Shown piece by piece: positions 26,283-35,442 of a stretch of 64,000 bases of DNA. The position numbers were made by a program, and so were the translations under genes. The stretch covers positions 248,001-312,000 of the forward strand of contig NZ_JAINRC010000006.1 of the NCBI RefSeq assembly GCF_020400655.1, in the 5' to 3' direction. Within the stretch, counting starts at the first letter, position 1. Every line of letters starts with the position of its first letter. A model generated the notes under the pieces. That model was not told where the DNA came from. It saw nothing but the letters and a program-made list of their open reading frames with translations, and did no database searches. This DNA is from Streptomyces spinosus (GTDB lineage Bacteria; Actinomycetota; Actinomycetes; Streptomycetales; Streptomycetaceae).

Positions 26283-27806
26283 TCACACGGGCAGCAACTG
26301 CCACTGCCGGCCCCGGTGGTCGCCCCCGGCCCCGTCCTGGGTGATCACCGTACGGGCGTTGGTGTCGACCCGCAGCAGCAGACCGCTGTTCCGGTTCGCG
26401 ATCTCGTACACCCGCGGGGCACCGTCCACCGGGCCGACGGGGATGAGCCGCCACTGCTGGTGGTGTGCGTCAGCACCCTCGTAGGCGCGCTGCGCGATCA
26501 CCGCCCCGGCCGCCTCCCCCGCCCCGACGACCTCCAGGACCTTGCCGCTGCGCAGGTTCTCGATCCGGTACAGGACATCGCCGTCTTCCTGGCCCGCCGC
26601 CACCAGCCGCCACCGCTGGTGGTCCCTGGGCGCGGCGAGCAACTGGTGGATCTCGGCCCCGTCCCTGGTCGACTCACGCCAGACCCCCATCCGCAGCCGG
26701 CTGCGGACGTTGGCCCAGGAGACCACCGTGCCGGACTCGGGCAGCCCCTTCATCCTCGTCGACGCGATCTTCCGGATGCGGTGGTTGAGGTCGTCGGCGA
26801 TGTACAGGGTGTCGACGCAGTCCACGGCGAGCCCGAACGGGTGGTTCAGCTGGGCGGTGGCGCCCGGGCCGCCGTCACCGGCGAAGCCCGCGGCGCCCGT
26901 GCCGGCGACCGTGGTGATCTTCCCGTCGGCCGTGACCTTCCGGACGCGGTGGTTGCGGAACTCGGCGATGTAGAGCGCGCCGGTGCTGTCCAGCGCGAGC
27001 CCCACGGGGAGGTACAGCTGGGCCGAGGCGGCCGGGCCGCCGTCACCGGCGAAGCCCGCGGCGCCCGTGCCGGCGACGGTGCCGATCTTCCCGTCGGCCG
27101 TGACCTTGCGGACCCGGTGGTTCTCGCCGTCGGCGATGTAGAGGACACCCTCGCCGTCCACCGCCACCGCGTGCGGGCGGTTCAGCTGGGCCGAGACCGC
27201 GGGGCCGCCGTCTCCTGCGAAGCCCACGGCCCCGGTCCCGGCGACCGTGCTGATCGTCCCGTCGGCCGCGATCTTCCGGACGCGGTTGTTGACGTACTCG
27301 GCGACGTAGAGGACGCCGTCACCGCCGACCGCCACTCCCGTCGGGAGGTTCAGCCGGGCGGCGGTGGCGGGGCCGCCGTCACCGCCGAACGCGGCGGCGC
27401 CCGTGCCGGCGACCGTGGTGATCCTCCCGTCGGCGGTGATCTTCCGCACCCGGTGGTTGTTGGTGTCGACGACGTAGATGTCGCCCGCGCGGTCCACCGC
27501 GATCTCCCGCGGCCAGTTCAACTGTGCGGAGACGGCGGGACCGTTGTCCCCGCCGAACCCCGCGACGCCGGTCCCCGCGACCGTGCTGATCCTGCCGTCG
27601 GTCGTGATCCTGCGGATCCGGTGGTTCTGGAAGTCGCTGAAGTAGAGGGTGCCGGTGCTGTCCACCGCGACCCCGTACGGACGGTTCACCTGTGCGGAGA
27701 CGGCGGGACCGTTGTCCCCGCCGAACCCCGCGGCGCCGGTCCCCGCGACCGTGCTGACCGGCGGGGCGGAGGGTTCACCGGCCGTGGCCGCCGGAGCTGT
27801 GCTCAT
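26283..27806 (-). CDS. NHL beta-propeller with C-terminal ricin-type trefoil
   Basis: ATG 27806 follows GGGGGGA. The 507-residue protein begins with six NHL blades of 56 residues each (VAGTGAAGFGGDNGPAVSAQ then LYxxDxxNHRVRKI), spanning about residues 18-350, enough for a closed six-bladed propeller. A beta-trefoil lectin-like domain follows (about 360-507; QRWRLVAAGQ, QQWRLIPVG, RQWQLLPV). No signal peptide is visible. NHL propellers bind proteins, glycans or nucleic acid; the trefoil suggests sugar binding. It closes the pore-former neighbourhood and is the second lectin-propeller fusion in it. Confidence 0.85.
   Translation of the reverse strand: MSTAPAATAGEPSAPPVSTVAGTGAAGFGGDNGPAVSAQVNRPYGVAVDSTGTLYFSDFQNHRIRRITTDGRISTVAGTGVAGFGGDNGPAVSAQLNWPREIAVDRAGDIYVVDTNNHRVRKITADGRITTVAGTGAAAFGGDGGPATAARLNLPTGVAVGGDGVLYVAEYVNNRVRKIAADGTISTVAGTGAVGFAGDGGPAVSAQLNRPHAVAVDGEGVLYIADGENHRVRKVTADGKIGTVAGTGAAGFAGDGGPAASAQLYLPVGLALDSTGALYIAEFRNHRVRKVTADGKITTVAGTGAAGFAGDGGPGATAQLNHPFGLAVDCVDTLYIADDLNHRIRKIASTRMKGLPESGTVVSWANVRSRLRMGVWRESTRDGAEIHQLLAAPRDHQRWRLVAAGQEDGDVLYRIENLRSGKVLEVVGAGEAAGAVIAQRAYEGADAHHQQWRLIPVGPVDGAPRVYEIANRNSGLLLRVDTNARTVITQDGAGGDHRGRQWQLLPV
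26750..27760 (-). repeat. Six NHL-blade tandem repeats, 168-bp period
   Basis: Six in-frame repeats of 56 codons make up the propeller part of the NHL/lectin gene. Several DNA stretches (for example around the VAGTGAAGF motif) are nearly identical between blades. Confidence 0.8.
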
Positions 27807-28203
27807 CGTCGTCCCCCCACCACTCGCGAGAGCGTCCCTCGCAGCCGCCCCGCACGTTGCTGACGTACCGTCATATCGCACCCCTCGTCCCGAGATCCGA
27901 CCGTCTGCGCCCGCCCTGCGGCGGACCGCACGACCGATCGTGGCGGCGCCCCGAGGGCGCAGAAAGGGGAATGTGTGTGCAAAAAGGTTTTCCGGACAGG
28001 CGGCGTCAGGAGGCAGGATGGTTTCTGCCCCCCGTGCGCATGCCGCGCGGCCGGCCCGGGTTGCGGAAAGCAGGCCGAGAGAAGGTCACCCACACGAGGT
28101 GAGGCCGGCCCGGAAGGCGAGGGCCGGCCTCGCGCGAAGAGGCAACCGTCGTCCGCCTCACTCGGAGCGCCGGGGGTGCGGGGGCTCGTGTGGGGGTGAC
28201 TGG
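27807..28203. other. Intergenic region with one hairpin
   Basis: No gene is supported in these 397 bases; a Cys-containing open frame at 27975-28199 lacks a ribosome site and any domain. A perfect 11-bp stem with a 9-base loop (28101-28131) probably terminates transcription of the esterase gene coming from the right. Confidence 0.5.
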
Positions 28204-29448
28204 TCATCGGGGGAAGAAGCGCGCCTCCGGGTAGCGGTCCGACCGGCCGTCCAGCAGCCCTTGGTCGTCCCGGCCGCGCAGCCAGCGGTCGAAGAAGGCG
28301 GCGAGGCAGGCCCGTTGGGCGTCGATCGCGCGCCGTGGTGCGATGGTGCCGATGTTCTCGACGACCGTCTCGCGGGGCAGGCCGAGCCGATGGGCGATCT
28401 GCGGGACGATCACCTCCGCGTCGGTGTAGGTCGCGTGTTCCGCGCCACGCAGGGTCAGGCCCCGGCGCCAGCCGTGACTGTGCCGCCACAGGGAGTCCCA
28501 GGACGGCACGGTGCCCAGGTCGTTGCCCTCCTTGCCGATCAGCAGGAAGGGGCGCTCCAGGCCGTCGGCGGCGACGGTGGAGAGGTTGCCGGGGGTGCTG
28601 TCGTCCTGGACGTAGGCGAGAACGCCGTCGAGGTCGGCCGCCGCCGCGATGCGCGGGTCGTCGTGCATCGCCTGCAAGGCCGTGAAACCCCCCGCCGACT
28701 GGCCGAACATGCCGATGCGGTCGAGGTCCGGCATGCCGCGCAGTCCCCGGGGCAGCGCACGGGGCAGCGCGTCGAGGACGAAGCGGGTGTCGGCCACCCG
28801 CACGGCCAGCGTCTTCCGCAGGAGCGCGGTGATGCGGTCCGGGTCCGGGTACGCCTTGGCGTACTCCGCGGGAAGGACGGTGCTCTCCACCCGGCCGCCG
28901 GGGAACTCGACAGCCGTGGCGTCGTAGGTGTGATCGATCGTCACCACGACGTATCCCCGGGAGGCGAGGTCGTCGCAGAGCGTGGTGCCCAGGGAACGCG
29001 GGTCCCCGGCACCGGGTGAGTAGCAGACGACCGGGTACGGGCCCGAGTCCCGGTCGGCCGGGGCGCCTTCGTGGGCGTGCGTACGAGTGGCGGACCAGTC
29101 GACCTCGTCGCTCGGCACACCGGAGAGGTTGTTCAGAGCGGCGAACCCGGCGGCCTCCCCGGGGAGCATCTGCGGTGCGGCCGGGTACATGCCGGCGGCG
29201 CGGGCCGGGTACCGGATGCCGATCATGAGCTCCCGGTACGGCCGCGAGGCCGTCCAGGGGTCGGGACGTGAGGCATCGACGAGGCGCAGCGACACCGTCC
29301 CCACGGGGCACGGCCCACTGGGCGCGGGCAGCGTCAGCCGCACGAGCCGGGCCTGGCGCGGGGCGGCACAAGCGGTCCGGGCGGAGGCGGCGGAGAGGGT
29401 GACGGCGGCGGCGACGGCCGACAGCAAGGCGGTGCGGCGGGTCTGCAA
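28204..29448 (-). CDS. Secreted alpha/beta hydrolase (PAF-acetylhydrolase/lipase-like)
   Basis: TTG 29448 lies 4 bases behind GAGGAGG. The 414-residue protein has a signal peptide (RRTALLSAVAAAVTLSAASA), the family block YPVVCYSPGAGDPRSLGTTL (oxyanion region), and the nucleophile elbow GQSAGGFTALQA; the likely acid is Asp in LDGVLAYVQDDST and the His lies in AEHATYTDAEVI. The layout matches the PAF-AH isoform-II/chlorophyllase-like hydrolases, which cleave short acyl esters of lipids or polyesters. It stands alone, transcribed away from the HAD gene. Confidence 0.88.
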   Translation of the reverse strand: MQTRRTALLSAVAAAVTLSAASARTACAAPRQARLVRLTLPAPSGPCPVGTVSLRLVDASRPDPWTASRPYRELMIGIRYPARAAGMYPAAPQMLPGEAAGFAALNNLSGVPSDEVDWSATRTHAHEGAPADRDSGPYPVVCYSPGAGDPRSLGTTLCDDLASRGYVVVTIDHTYDATAVEFPGGRVESTVLPAEYAKAYPDPDRITALLRKTLAVRVADTRFVLDALPRALPRGLRGMPDLDRIGMFGQSAGGFTALQAMHDDPRIAAAADLDGVLAYVQDDSTPGNLSTVAADGLERPFLLIGKEGNDLGTVPSWDSLWRHSHGWRRGLTLRGAEHATYTDAEVIVPQIAHRLGLPRETVVENIGTIAPRRAIDAQRACLAAFFDRWLRGRDDQGLLDGRSDRYPEARFFPR

Positions 29449-29586
29449 GGGGCCTCCTCGTCTTTACGCGTGCGACGACCCCCTCACCCTCGTGGACCGG
29501 CTCGTCCGCCACCATCCGGCAGGCAGGTGTTCACACAGGGGGGTTACCCGCACCTGTCCGTATCCGAAGGAGGCCGGGTAGGGTCC

Positions 29587-30240
29587 GTGCTCGTGAGACT
29601 CGCGATCTTCGACTTGGACGGCACCCTGGTCGACCGCACCAGTGCCGTCGCCGACGCCATAGCCACGCTCAGCCACGACCACGGCTACGGCCCCGAGATC
29701 GAGACCTGGCTGCTGACCGAACTCGCCGACCGCGCCGACCGGTCCGACTTCGACCGCCTGCGCGCCGCCTTCCCGATCGCCGAGTCCGGCGATCACCTCT
29801 GGCGGGTCTACATCGACCGCATGGCGTCCGCCGTGACCTGCCGCCCCACCGTGCTCGCCGCGCTCGCCCGTCTCAAGGAGGCCGGCTGGAGCATCGGAGT
29901 CGCCACGAACGGAGCCAGCGACATCCAGCGCGCCAAAGTGCGAGCGACCGGGCTGGCCGACCTGATCGACGGCATCGCCGCGTCCGGCGACATCGACGTC
30001 CGCAAACCGGATCCGAGGCTCTTCGAGCTCGCGGCGGCCCGGTGCGGCACCCAGCTCACTCCGGGCGACTGGATGACCGGCGACGACCCGGAAGCCGACA
30101 TCGCCGGCGGCTACCGCGCCGGCCTGCGCACGATATGGGTCCGGGGCCGCACCTGGCCCGACGGCCTGGACACCCCCCACCACACCGTCGACGACGTCAG
30201 CGAGGCCATCGACCACCTGCTCACCCACTCCCCGCGCTAA
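29587..30240 (+). CDS. HAD-superfamily phosphatase
   Basis: GTG 29587 lies 13 bases behind GAAGGAGG; a longer frame from 29470 would cross that site. The 217-residue product has HAD motif I (FDLDGTLVD), motif II in IGVATNGASD, the motif III Lys in RKPDPRLFE, and motif IV GDDPEADIAGG, with a helical cap between I and II. These enzymes remove phosphate from small metabolites through an Asp-phosphate intermediate; the substrate is not predictable. It is divergent from the esterase gene. Confidence 0.9.
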   Translation: MLVRLAIFDLDGTLVDRTSAVADAIATLSHDHGYGPEIETWLLTELADRADRSDFDRLRAAFPIAESGDHLWRVYIDRMASAVTCRPTVLAALARLKEAGWSIGVATNGASDIQRAKVRATGLADLIDGIAASGDIDVRKPDPRLFELAAARCGTQLTPGDWMTGDDPEADIAGGYRAGLRTIWVRGRTWPDGLDTPHHTVDDVSEAIDHLLTHSPR

Positions 30241-30659
30241 GGTCTTCCGTTCGGATCATGCCGGGCTCGCGGGCCGTGGAGTCCCCCGTCGACGCGGTCG
30301 ACCAAGTACGGCCCAGTGCCGACCAGCAGGTACCGCGATCGCGGACAACCGGTGGCTCGTCCCGCACACGTGGGTGGCACGTCCATCGGCCGTGGATCGA
30401 CGGTCACGCTGGTTCCGTCGGCGGCCGTCCCTCGACGTCGAGGCGGGCCACGGCGAACGGCGGGAGAGTTCGCCGCTCGGCCGCCGTGCGGGCGGGACCG
30501 GCGCGTGGCGGCCACGGTACAACCATCGGTGGCGGTGGGGCGTCTGATCTTCGTCGCGCTTCGCGTGATCGAGCCCCTGGCCCGCCGGACCCGGGGGCGT
30601 GAGCCCGTCGTTCCGGTCCGCGGGGGCCGTCGGCATCCGCGGCGATACAGGAGGTCTTC
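30241..30659. other. Intergenic region, no gene seen
   Basis: About 420 bases between the HAD and FG-GAP genes. Open frames on both strands are Arg/Pro/Gly-rich shadows. It should contain the promoter of the FG-GAP gene; I could not define boxes. Confidence 0.4.
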
Positions 30660-32078
30660 GTGCGTCACTCCGTCCGTCTTGCCGTGGCAGCGGCCCTGGC
30701 GGCTTGTCTGACCGGCGGCCTGATGGCCGTCTCTGCCGACCGCGCCGCAGCCGCCGGGTCCAAGCTGACCGATGACTTCAACGGCGACGGATACCGGGAT
30801 CTGGCCATCGGCATGCCGAGCAAGACGAGCAGCGGGAAGCAGCACGCCGGTGCCGTCCTCGTCACCTTCGGCTCCGCCCACGGCCTGACCGGCAAGCACG
30901 TCTACATCACGCAGAACTCGGCCGACGTCCCCGGCACGCCCGGGTACCAGGACTACTTCGGCAGCAGCCTCGCCAGTGGCGACATGAACCGCGACGGGTA
31001 CGCCGACCTGCTGGTCGGCAGCGAAGGAGACGCGTCGGGGAACGGCTCGGTGACCGTGCTGTGGGGCGGCACCTCACCGTTCGCCAGCGCCCTCACGCTG
31101 CCGTCGGGACCGACGTACCCCGGGCGCCTGTTCGGCTCCGACATCGCCGTGGGCGACTTCACCGGCGACTCCCGCCCGGACATCGCCGTCAGCGGGCAGA
31201 CGTCCCTGCGGCTGTACTCCGGCACGTTCACCCGCACGAAAGCCCCCGCCGGCTACGACGTCTACGGCCCCGACTCCACCAGCGGCGGGCACCTCGCGGC
31301 CGGCGACTTCACCGGCGACGGCAAGGACGAGCTGGCCGTGGTCCAGCAGAAGACCACCGTCGTCTACGGCCAGGAGCCGGGCACCACCGACGCCGACTCC
31401 TTCACCGCCCGGACCCGGCTCGCCGGCGGAGACCGCGTGGCGGCCGGGGACCTCAACGGCGACGGCCGCGACGACCTCGTCGTCGCCTTGTCCGACCCCC
31501 GTCTCAACCCCAACGGACTGGCCGATCCGAGCAACGGCTCCGGCTACGTCACCGTCCGCTACGGCGACCCCCGGTTGAGCGGCGGACTCGCCCCCTCGGG
31601 CCGCGTGTACCACCAGAACACCGCCGGCGTCCCCGGCGCCGACGAGAAGGACGACCAGTTCGGCGCGGCGATGTCCATCGCCGACGTCAACGGCGACCAC
31701 CGCGCGGACCTCGCCATCGGCATCCCCTACGAGTCCCTCGGCCGAGCGACCAGAGGAGGTGACGTGCTCGTCCTGCGCGGAAGCGCCGGCGGGCTCACCA
31801 CCACCGGCGCCGCACGCTACTCACAGGACACCACCGGCGTTCCCGGCAGCGCCGAGTTCAACGACGTGTTCGGCTCCCAGGTCCGCCTCGCTGACTACAA
31901 CCGCGACGGCAAGGCAGACCTCGTCGTCTCCGCCCCCGGCGAAAACGAGGACGACGGCGCCGTCTGGCAACTGCGCGGCACCAGCGGCGGCCTGGGCACC
32001 AGCGGCGTCACCGTCTACGGTCCCAAGGACTACGGCGTCTCCTCCGGCGCCGGCATCGGCGAGAGGCTCCTCGGCTGA
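30660..32078 (+). CDS. Secreted FG-GAP (integrin-alpha-like) propeller protein
   Basis: GTG 30660 follows AGGAGGTCTTC. The 472-residue product has a signal peptide (MRHSVRLAVAAALAACLTGG, cleavage near RAAAAG) and seven or so FG-GAP repeats with calcium-loop motifs such as DDFNGDGYRDLAIG, GDMNRDGYADLLVG, GDFTGDGKDELAV and ADVNGDHRADLAIG. The protein would fold as a secreted beta-propeller binding calcium and an extracellular ligand. It has the classical signal that the two lectin propellers at 21.7-27.8 kb lack. Function unknown; adhesion is inference. Confidence 0.88.
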   Translation: MRHSVRLAVAAALAACLTGGLMAVSADRAAAAGSKLTDDFNGDGYRDLAIGMPSKTSSGKQHAGAVLVTFGSAHGLTGKHVYITQNSADVPGTPGYQDYFGSSLASGDMNRDGYADLLVGSEGDASGNGSVTVLWGGTSPFASALTLPSGPTYPGRLFGSDIAVGDFTGDSRPDIAVSGQTSLRLYSGTFTRTKAPAGYDVYGPDSTSGGHLAAGDFTGDGKDELAVVQQKTTVVYGQEPGTTDADSFTARTRLAGGDRVAAGDLNGDGRDDLVVALSDPRLNPNGLADPSNGSGYVTVRYGDPRLSGGLAPSGRVYHQNTAGVPGADEKDDQFGAAMSIADVNGDHRADLAIGIPYESLGRATRGGDVLVLRGSAGGLTTTGAARYSQDTTGVPGSAEFNDVFGSQVRLADYNRDGKADLVVSAPGENEDDGAVWQLRGTSGGLGTSGVTVYGPKDYGVSSGAGIGERLLG

Positions 32079-32176
32079 AGCCGGACCGTAAGGAGGGGGC
32101 CTGCGCCCTCGTTGGGCCCGGACCGCCGGAACCGGCCCGGTGCGCGGAGGGCGCGTCGCCCTCGCCGGGAACGGCG

Positions 32177-32210
32177 CGGCACCGGGTGGCCGCGTGTCCA
32201 CCCGGTGCCG
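32177..32210. terminator. Bidirectional terminator hairpin
   Basis: A perfect 13-bp stem (32177-32189 with 32198-32210) and an 8-base loop lie between the convergent FG-GAP and encapsulin genes. Confidence 0.82.
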
Positions 32211-32218
32211 CTCGCGCG

Positions 32219-33031
32219 TCAGGCGCCCGCCGGGGCGGGTGACAGGGCCACCACGGCCTCACCGGTGTACGCCAGGAAGGTCAGGGTCTCCTGGAAGTAC
32301 AGGGTGACGCTCGTCGCGTCGTGCGACAGGTAGCCGATCGACACGTCCTGGCCGAGGCGCAGTTCGAAGTCGCCACCGCGGGTGGAGAGCAGGAAGGCGC
32401 CGTCGATCGCGGGCGCCCAGACGATGTCGCCGTCGAGCAGCCGGGCGAGGTGCTTGATGACCGGGTAACCGTGGTCGGAGGTCTCGCTGACGGCCGTGTA
32501 CGCCTCGGCGCTCAGCGCCAGGGTGTAGGCGCCGTCCACACCGGCCAGGCGCAGGGCCGTGACCGCCTGGCTGACGGCGTCCGGGTAGTCGCGCACGTCG
32601 GCGGGGAGCGTCAGCTCCGGGTTGGACGAGCTCGCCCGCAGCCCGGTGATCCCGGCCGCCGGGTAGCCCTCGAACACGGCCCGGTCCTCGGCGAACGCCA
32701 GCCGCCGGGCCGCGTCCTTCACCGGCTGCCAGTCGGCGTCCTTGGCGCCCCGGGCGACGTCGTCCACCTGCCGGCGGTCCACGGTGAACGGCACCCGGAG
32801 TTCGACCAGCGGCTGGAAGCGGCGGGTGTGCGCGATGACCCCGTCCGCGGGGGTGTCGAGGGCGTCCAGGTGACCGGTGCCCACGCCGGCGAGCCCGGCG
32901 CCGCCCGGTTCGGGTACGTCGACGATGCGGCGGGCCGCGACATGGCGCTTGAAGGTGCGGCGGGCCTCCTCCTCCAGGTCGGCCCACGCGGCCTCGGAGA
33001 CGGGCGCGAGTTCACGGTGCAGGTTGTTCAT
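32219..33031 (-). CDS. Family 1 encapsulin shell protein
   Basis: The 270-residue product starts MNNLHRELAPVSEAAWADLE, the usual N-terminal helix of encapsulins, and follows the HK97-type shell fold with ARGAKDADWQPVKDAARRLA, DRAVFEGYPAAGITGLRAS and the closing SVTLYFQETLTFLAYTGEA strands. It self-assembles into a protein nanocompartment that loads cargo carrying a short C-terminal tag. Its ATG overlaps the stop of the upstream DyP gene (ATGA), so shell and cargo are translationally coupled, and the DyP tail carries the tag. Confidence 0.95.
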   Translation of the reverse strand: MNNLHRELAPVSEAAWADLEEEARRTFKRHVAARRIVDVPEPGGAGLAGVGTGHLDALDTPADGVIAHTRRFQPLVELRVPFTVDRRQVDDVARGAKDADWQPVKDAARRLAFAEDRAVFEGYPAAGITGLRASSSNPELTLPADVRDYPDAVSQAVTALRLAGVDGAYTLALSAEAYTAVSETSDHGYPVIKHLARLLDGDIVWAPAIDGAFLLSTRGGDFELRLGQDVSIGYLSHDATSVTLYFQETLTFLAYTGEAVVALSPAPAGA

Positions 33032-34077
33032 CGGGAAAGGCTCCGCTTCATGCTGCCGATCCCGAGGGAGGACCCGGAGGATCGGACCTGGCTGTCGGTC
33101 GGTGTGGCGGCGGCGACGGCCCCGGCGGCCGGCGGCTCGGGGAGGTCTTCGAGGAAGTCCGCGGACGGTGTGAAGAACAGGGTGCCGGTGACCGCGGTGG
33201 AGAAGTCCAGGATCCGGTCGTGCGGCGCCGACTCCGTGCCCAGGAACATCCGCTCCAGCATCGTCTCCGTCACCTCGGGGGTGCGGGCGTAGCCGATGAA
33301 GTAGGTGCCGAACTCGCCCCGGCCGGCCGCGCCGAAGGGCATGTTGTCGCGCAGGATCTCGTGTTCGGTGCCGTCCGGGTCGGTGACGGTGGTGAGGGAG
33401 ACGTGTGAGTCGGCCGGTTTGACGTCGTCGGCGAGTTCCACGTCGGACAGCTTGCGCCGGCCGATCACCCGCTCCTGCGCCTCGACCGGCAGCGCCTCCC
33501 AGGCCTCCAGGTCGTGCAGGTACTTCTGGACGACGACGTAGCTGCCGCCCGCGAACGGCGGGTCCTCCTCGCCGACGAGGACGGCCGCGCGCGCCGCGGC
33601 ACCCGTCGGGTTCTCCGTGCCGTCGACGAAGCCGAGCAGGTCGCGTTCGTCGAAGTACTTGAAGCCCTGCACCTCGTCCTGGACCGTGACCGCACCGCGC
33701 AGCCGGCTCATGATCTCCGTGGCGAGCGCGAAGCACAGGTCGAGCCGCGCGGCCCGGATGTGGAAGAGCAGGTCGCCGGGGGTGGCCACGGCCCGGTGCA
33801 CCGGTCCCCTCAGTTCCCGGAAGGGGTGCAGCCCTGCCGGGCGCGGCCCGCCGAACAGGCGGTCCCAGGCGTGCGAGCCGATACTGGTGACACAGCTGAG
33901 CCGGCCCTCGGGCTGGGCGCGGAACCCCACGGCCCGTTCCAGGGAGCCGACGTCGGACAGCAGCTCGCGGACCGTGGTCTCGCCGCCGCTGTCGATGGTG
34001 ACCACCAGGAAGATCGCCGCGCTGGTCAGCGGGGACAGGACCATCTGGGGCACCGGTTCGGAAACCTCTCGGGTCAT
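33028..34077 (-). CDS. Dye-decolorising peroxidase, encapsulin cargo
   Basis: I start at ATG 34077, 9 bases after GGAAGGGT; an ATG at 34086 directly abuts that site. The 349-residue heme protein has the DyP signature GFVDGTENP (catalytic Asp and Arg region) and FIGYARTPEVTETMLERMF. After a disordered Pro/Ala/Thr linker it ends SSLGIGSMKRSLSR, matching the SLGIGSLK-type encapsulin targeting peptide. The peroxidase would oxidise aromatic compounds with H2O2 inside the shell. It forms a two-gene operon with the encapsulin, divergent from the LLM oxidoreductase. Confidence 0.95.
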   Translation of the reverse strand: MTREVSEPVPQMVLSPLTSAAIFLVVTIDSGGETTVRELLSDVGSLERAVGFRAQPEGRLSCVTSIGSHAWDRLFGGPRPAGLHPFRELRGPVHRAVATPGDLLFHIRAARLDLCFALATEIMSRLRGAVTVQDEVQGFKYFDERDLLGFVDGTENPTGAAARAAVLVGEEDPPFAGGSYVVVQKYLHDLEAWEALPVEAQERVIGRRKLSDVELADDVKPADSHVSLTTVTDPDGTEHEILRDNMPFGAAGRGEFGTYFIGYARTPEVTETMLERMFLGTESAPHDRILDFSTAVTGTLFFTPSADFLEDLPEPPAAGAVAAATPTDSQVRSSGSSLGIGSMKRSLSR

Positions 34078-34309
34078 GTGTGTCATACCCTTCCCAGCCG
34101 ATTCGGCGACGGACGAATGCGTGGAACAGCCACACTCTAGGGCGGACCCGCCGCCCGCGCGCGGCATTCCGCGCTGACACGGGCAGACACCTTGTACGGC
34201 CGGTGAGATACGTGTGTCGGTACGCACCTCGGCGTGTGTAGGCTGTGCCTCCCGTAGCCCTCCCGTCGCCCACCCGTCGCCCCCCGTCGCCCGTCCCGCG
34301 AAGGCAGCC

Positions 34310-35212
34310 ATGCGCATCGGATTCGCACTCCCGCAGTTCCACCGTCAGGCGTTCGAGGTCGCCCGGGTCGCGGACTTCGCGCGGGAGGTGGAACGGGCCG
34401 GTGCCGCGAGCCTCTGGGTGGGCGACCGCAACCTGGCGGCTGTGCGGCCCAGCGTCGGCTACGGCGGACAGGGCACCACCATTCCGCCGGAGCTCAACCC
34501 GGCCGCCGACCCCTTCGTGCTCCTCGGGGTGGCCGCCGCCGCGACCGAGCGGGTGCTGCTCGGTTCCCATGTGCTCATCGCCCCCCTGTATCCGCCCGTG
34601 CAGCTGGCACGGGCGCTGACCACCATCGACCTGATCAGCGGCGGCCGGCTGCTGGCCGGGTTCGGCATCGGCTGGTCGCCGGAGGAGTACGAGGCCGCGG
34701 GACGGGACTTCCGCCGGCGCGGGGCCCTGCTGGACGAACTGCTCGACGCGCTCGAAGCCGTGTGGACCGACGATCCCGCCGAGTACTCCGGGGCGCTGCT
34801 GTCGGTGCCCCGGCACCACGCCCCGCTCAAGCCGGCCCGGCCGCCGCGTCCCCCGGTGTACCTGGGCGCGCTCTCCGAGCGGGCGCTGCGCCGGGTCGCT
34901 CGGCGCGCGGACGGGTGGCTGCCGCTGTGCGTGGTGCCGGAATACGTGGACACCGACGGTCTGGCCGCCCAGCAGGCGCAGCTCGACACGTGGGCGCGTG
35001 CCGCCGGGCGGGACCCGGAGGACATCGACACCGTGCTGCGGGTCAACGTCTCGGCGGGCACGGGCGTGCGGGCGGTGGCGGACGCGATCCGTTCCGTGCA
35101 CGACCGGACGGGCGTCGAACACGTCATGGTGGACACCATGTACGAGGTGGGGACGGTGGAGGAGTCCCTCACGTACGCGCGCGAGCTGCTGGAGCTGCTG
35201 CGCGTCGGCTGA
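34310..35212 (+). CDS. LLM-class F420-dependent oxidoreductase
   Basis: ATG 34310 follows AAGGCAG; the frame from 34214 is promoter sequence. The 300-residue protein is a luciferase-like TIM barrel: MRIGFALPQFHRQAFEVARV, WVGDRNLAAV, LIAPLYPPVQLARALTTIDL, GGRLLAGFGIGWSPEEYEA and RPPRPPVYLGALSERAL are typical blocks of the F420-dependent subgroup. It would reduce or oxidise a small substrate with F420H2 or FMN. It is transcribed divergently from DyP-encapsulin, with 232 bp between. Confidence 0.88.
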   Translation: MRIGFALPQFHRQAFEVARVADFAREVERAGAASLWVGDRNLAAVRPSVGYGGQGTTIPPELNPAADPFVLLGVAAAATERVLLGSHVLIAPLYPPVQLARALTTIDLISGGRLLAGFGIGWSPEEYEAAGRDFRRRGALLDELLDALEAVWTDDPAEYSGALLSVPRHHAPLKPARPPRPPVYLGALSERALRRVARRADGWLPLCVVPEYVDTDGLAAQQAQLDTWARAAGRDPEDIDTVLRVNVSAGTGVRAVADAIRSVHDRTGVEHVMVDTMYEVGTVEESLTYARELLELLRVG

Positions 35213-35442
35213 CCGGCGCCTGTCCCGCCGGAACCGGGAGGGACCTGCGCGGCGGCTTCGCGTGCGGCCCCGGCGCCGGACGCGGAGACCGGACCCTGCG
35301 CGCCCCGGTCGGCCGCGTGTCCACGCGCGGCGGGGAGTCCGGCCGGCTGGGGACCCGGTACGACGTCCGTGCCGGCCGGGCCGGGCGGCCACCGTTGTCG
35401 TCGGTTGCCACAGGGCGGGTCGCCTCCGTCCCCGGGCCCCGC

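Noticed and set aside
26750..27760. Regular 168-bp repeats considered as a CRISPR or other array
   Set aside because: They are in-frame NHL blades with coding constraint, not short repeats with unique spacers.
27975..28199. 74-codon Cys-containing frame that could be a toxin-like peptide
   Set aside because: No ribosome site or signal peptide, and it runs through a terminator hairpin.
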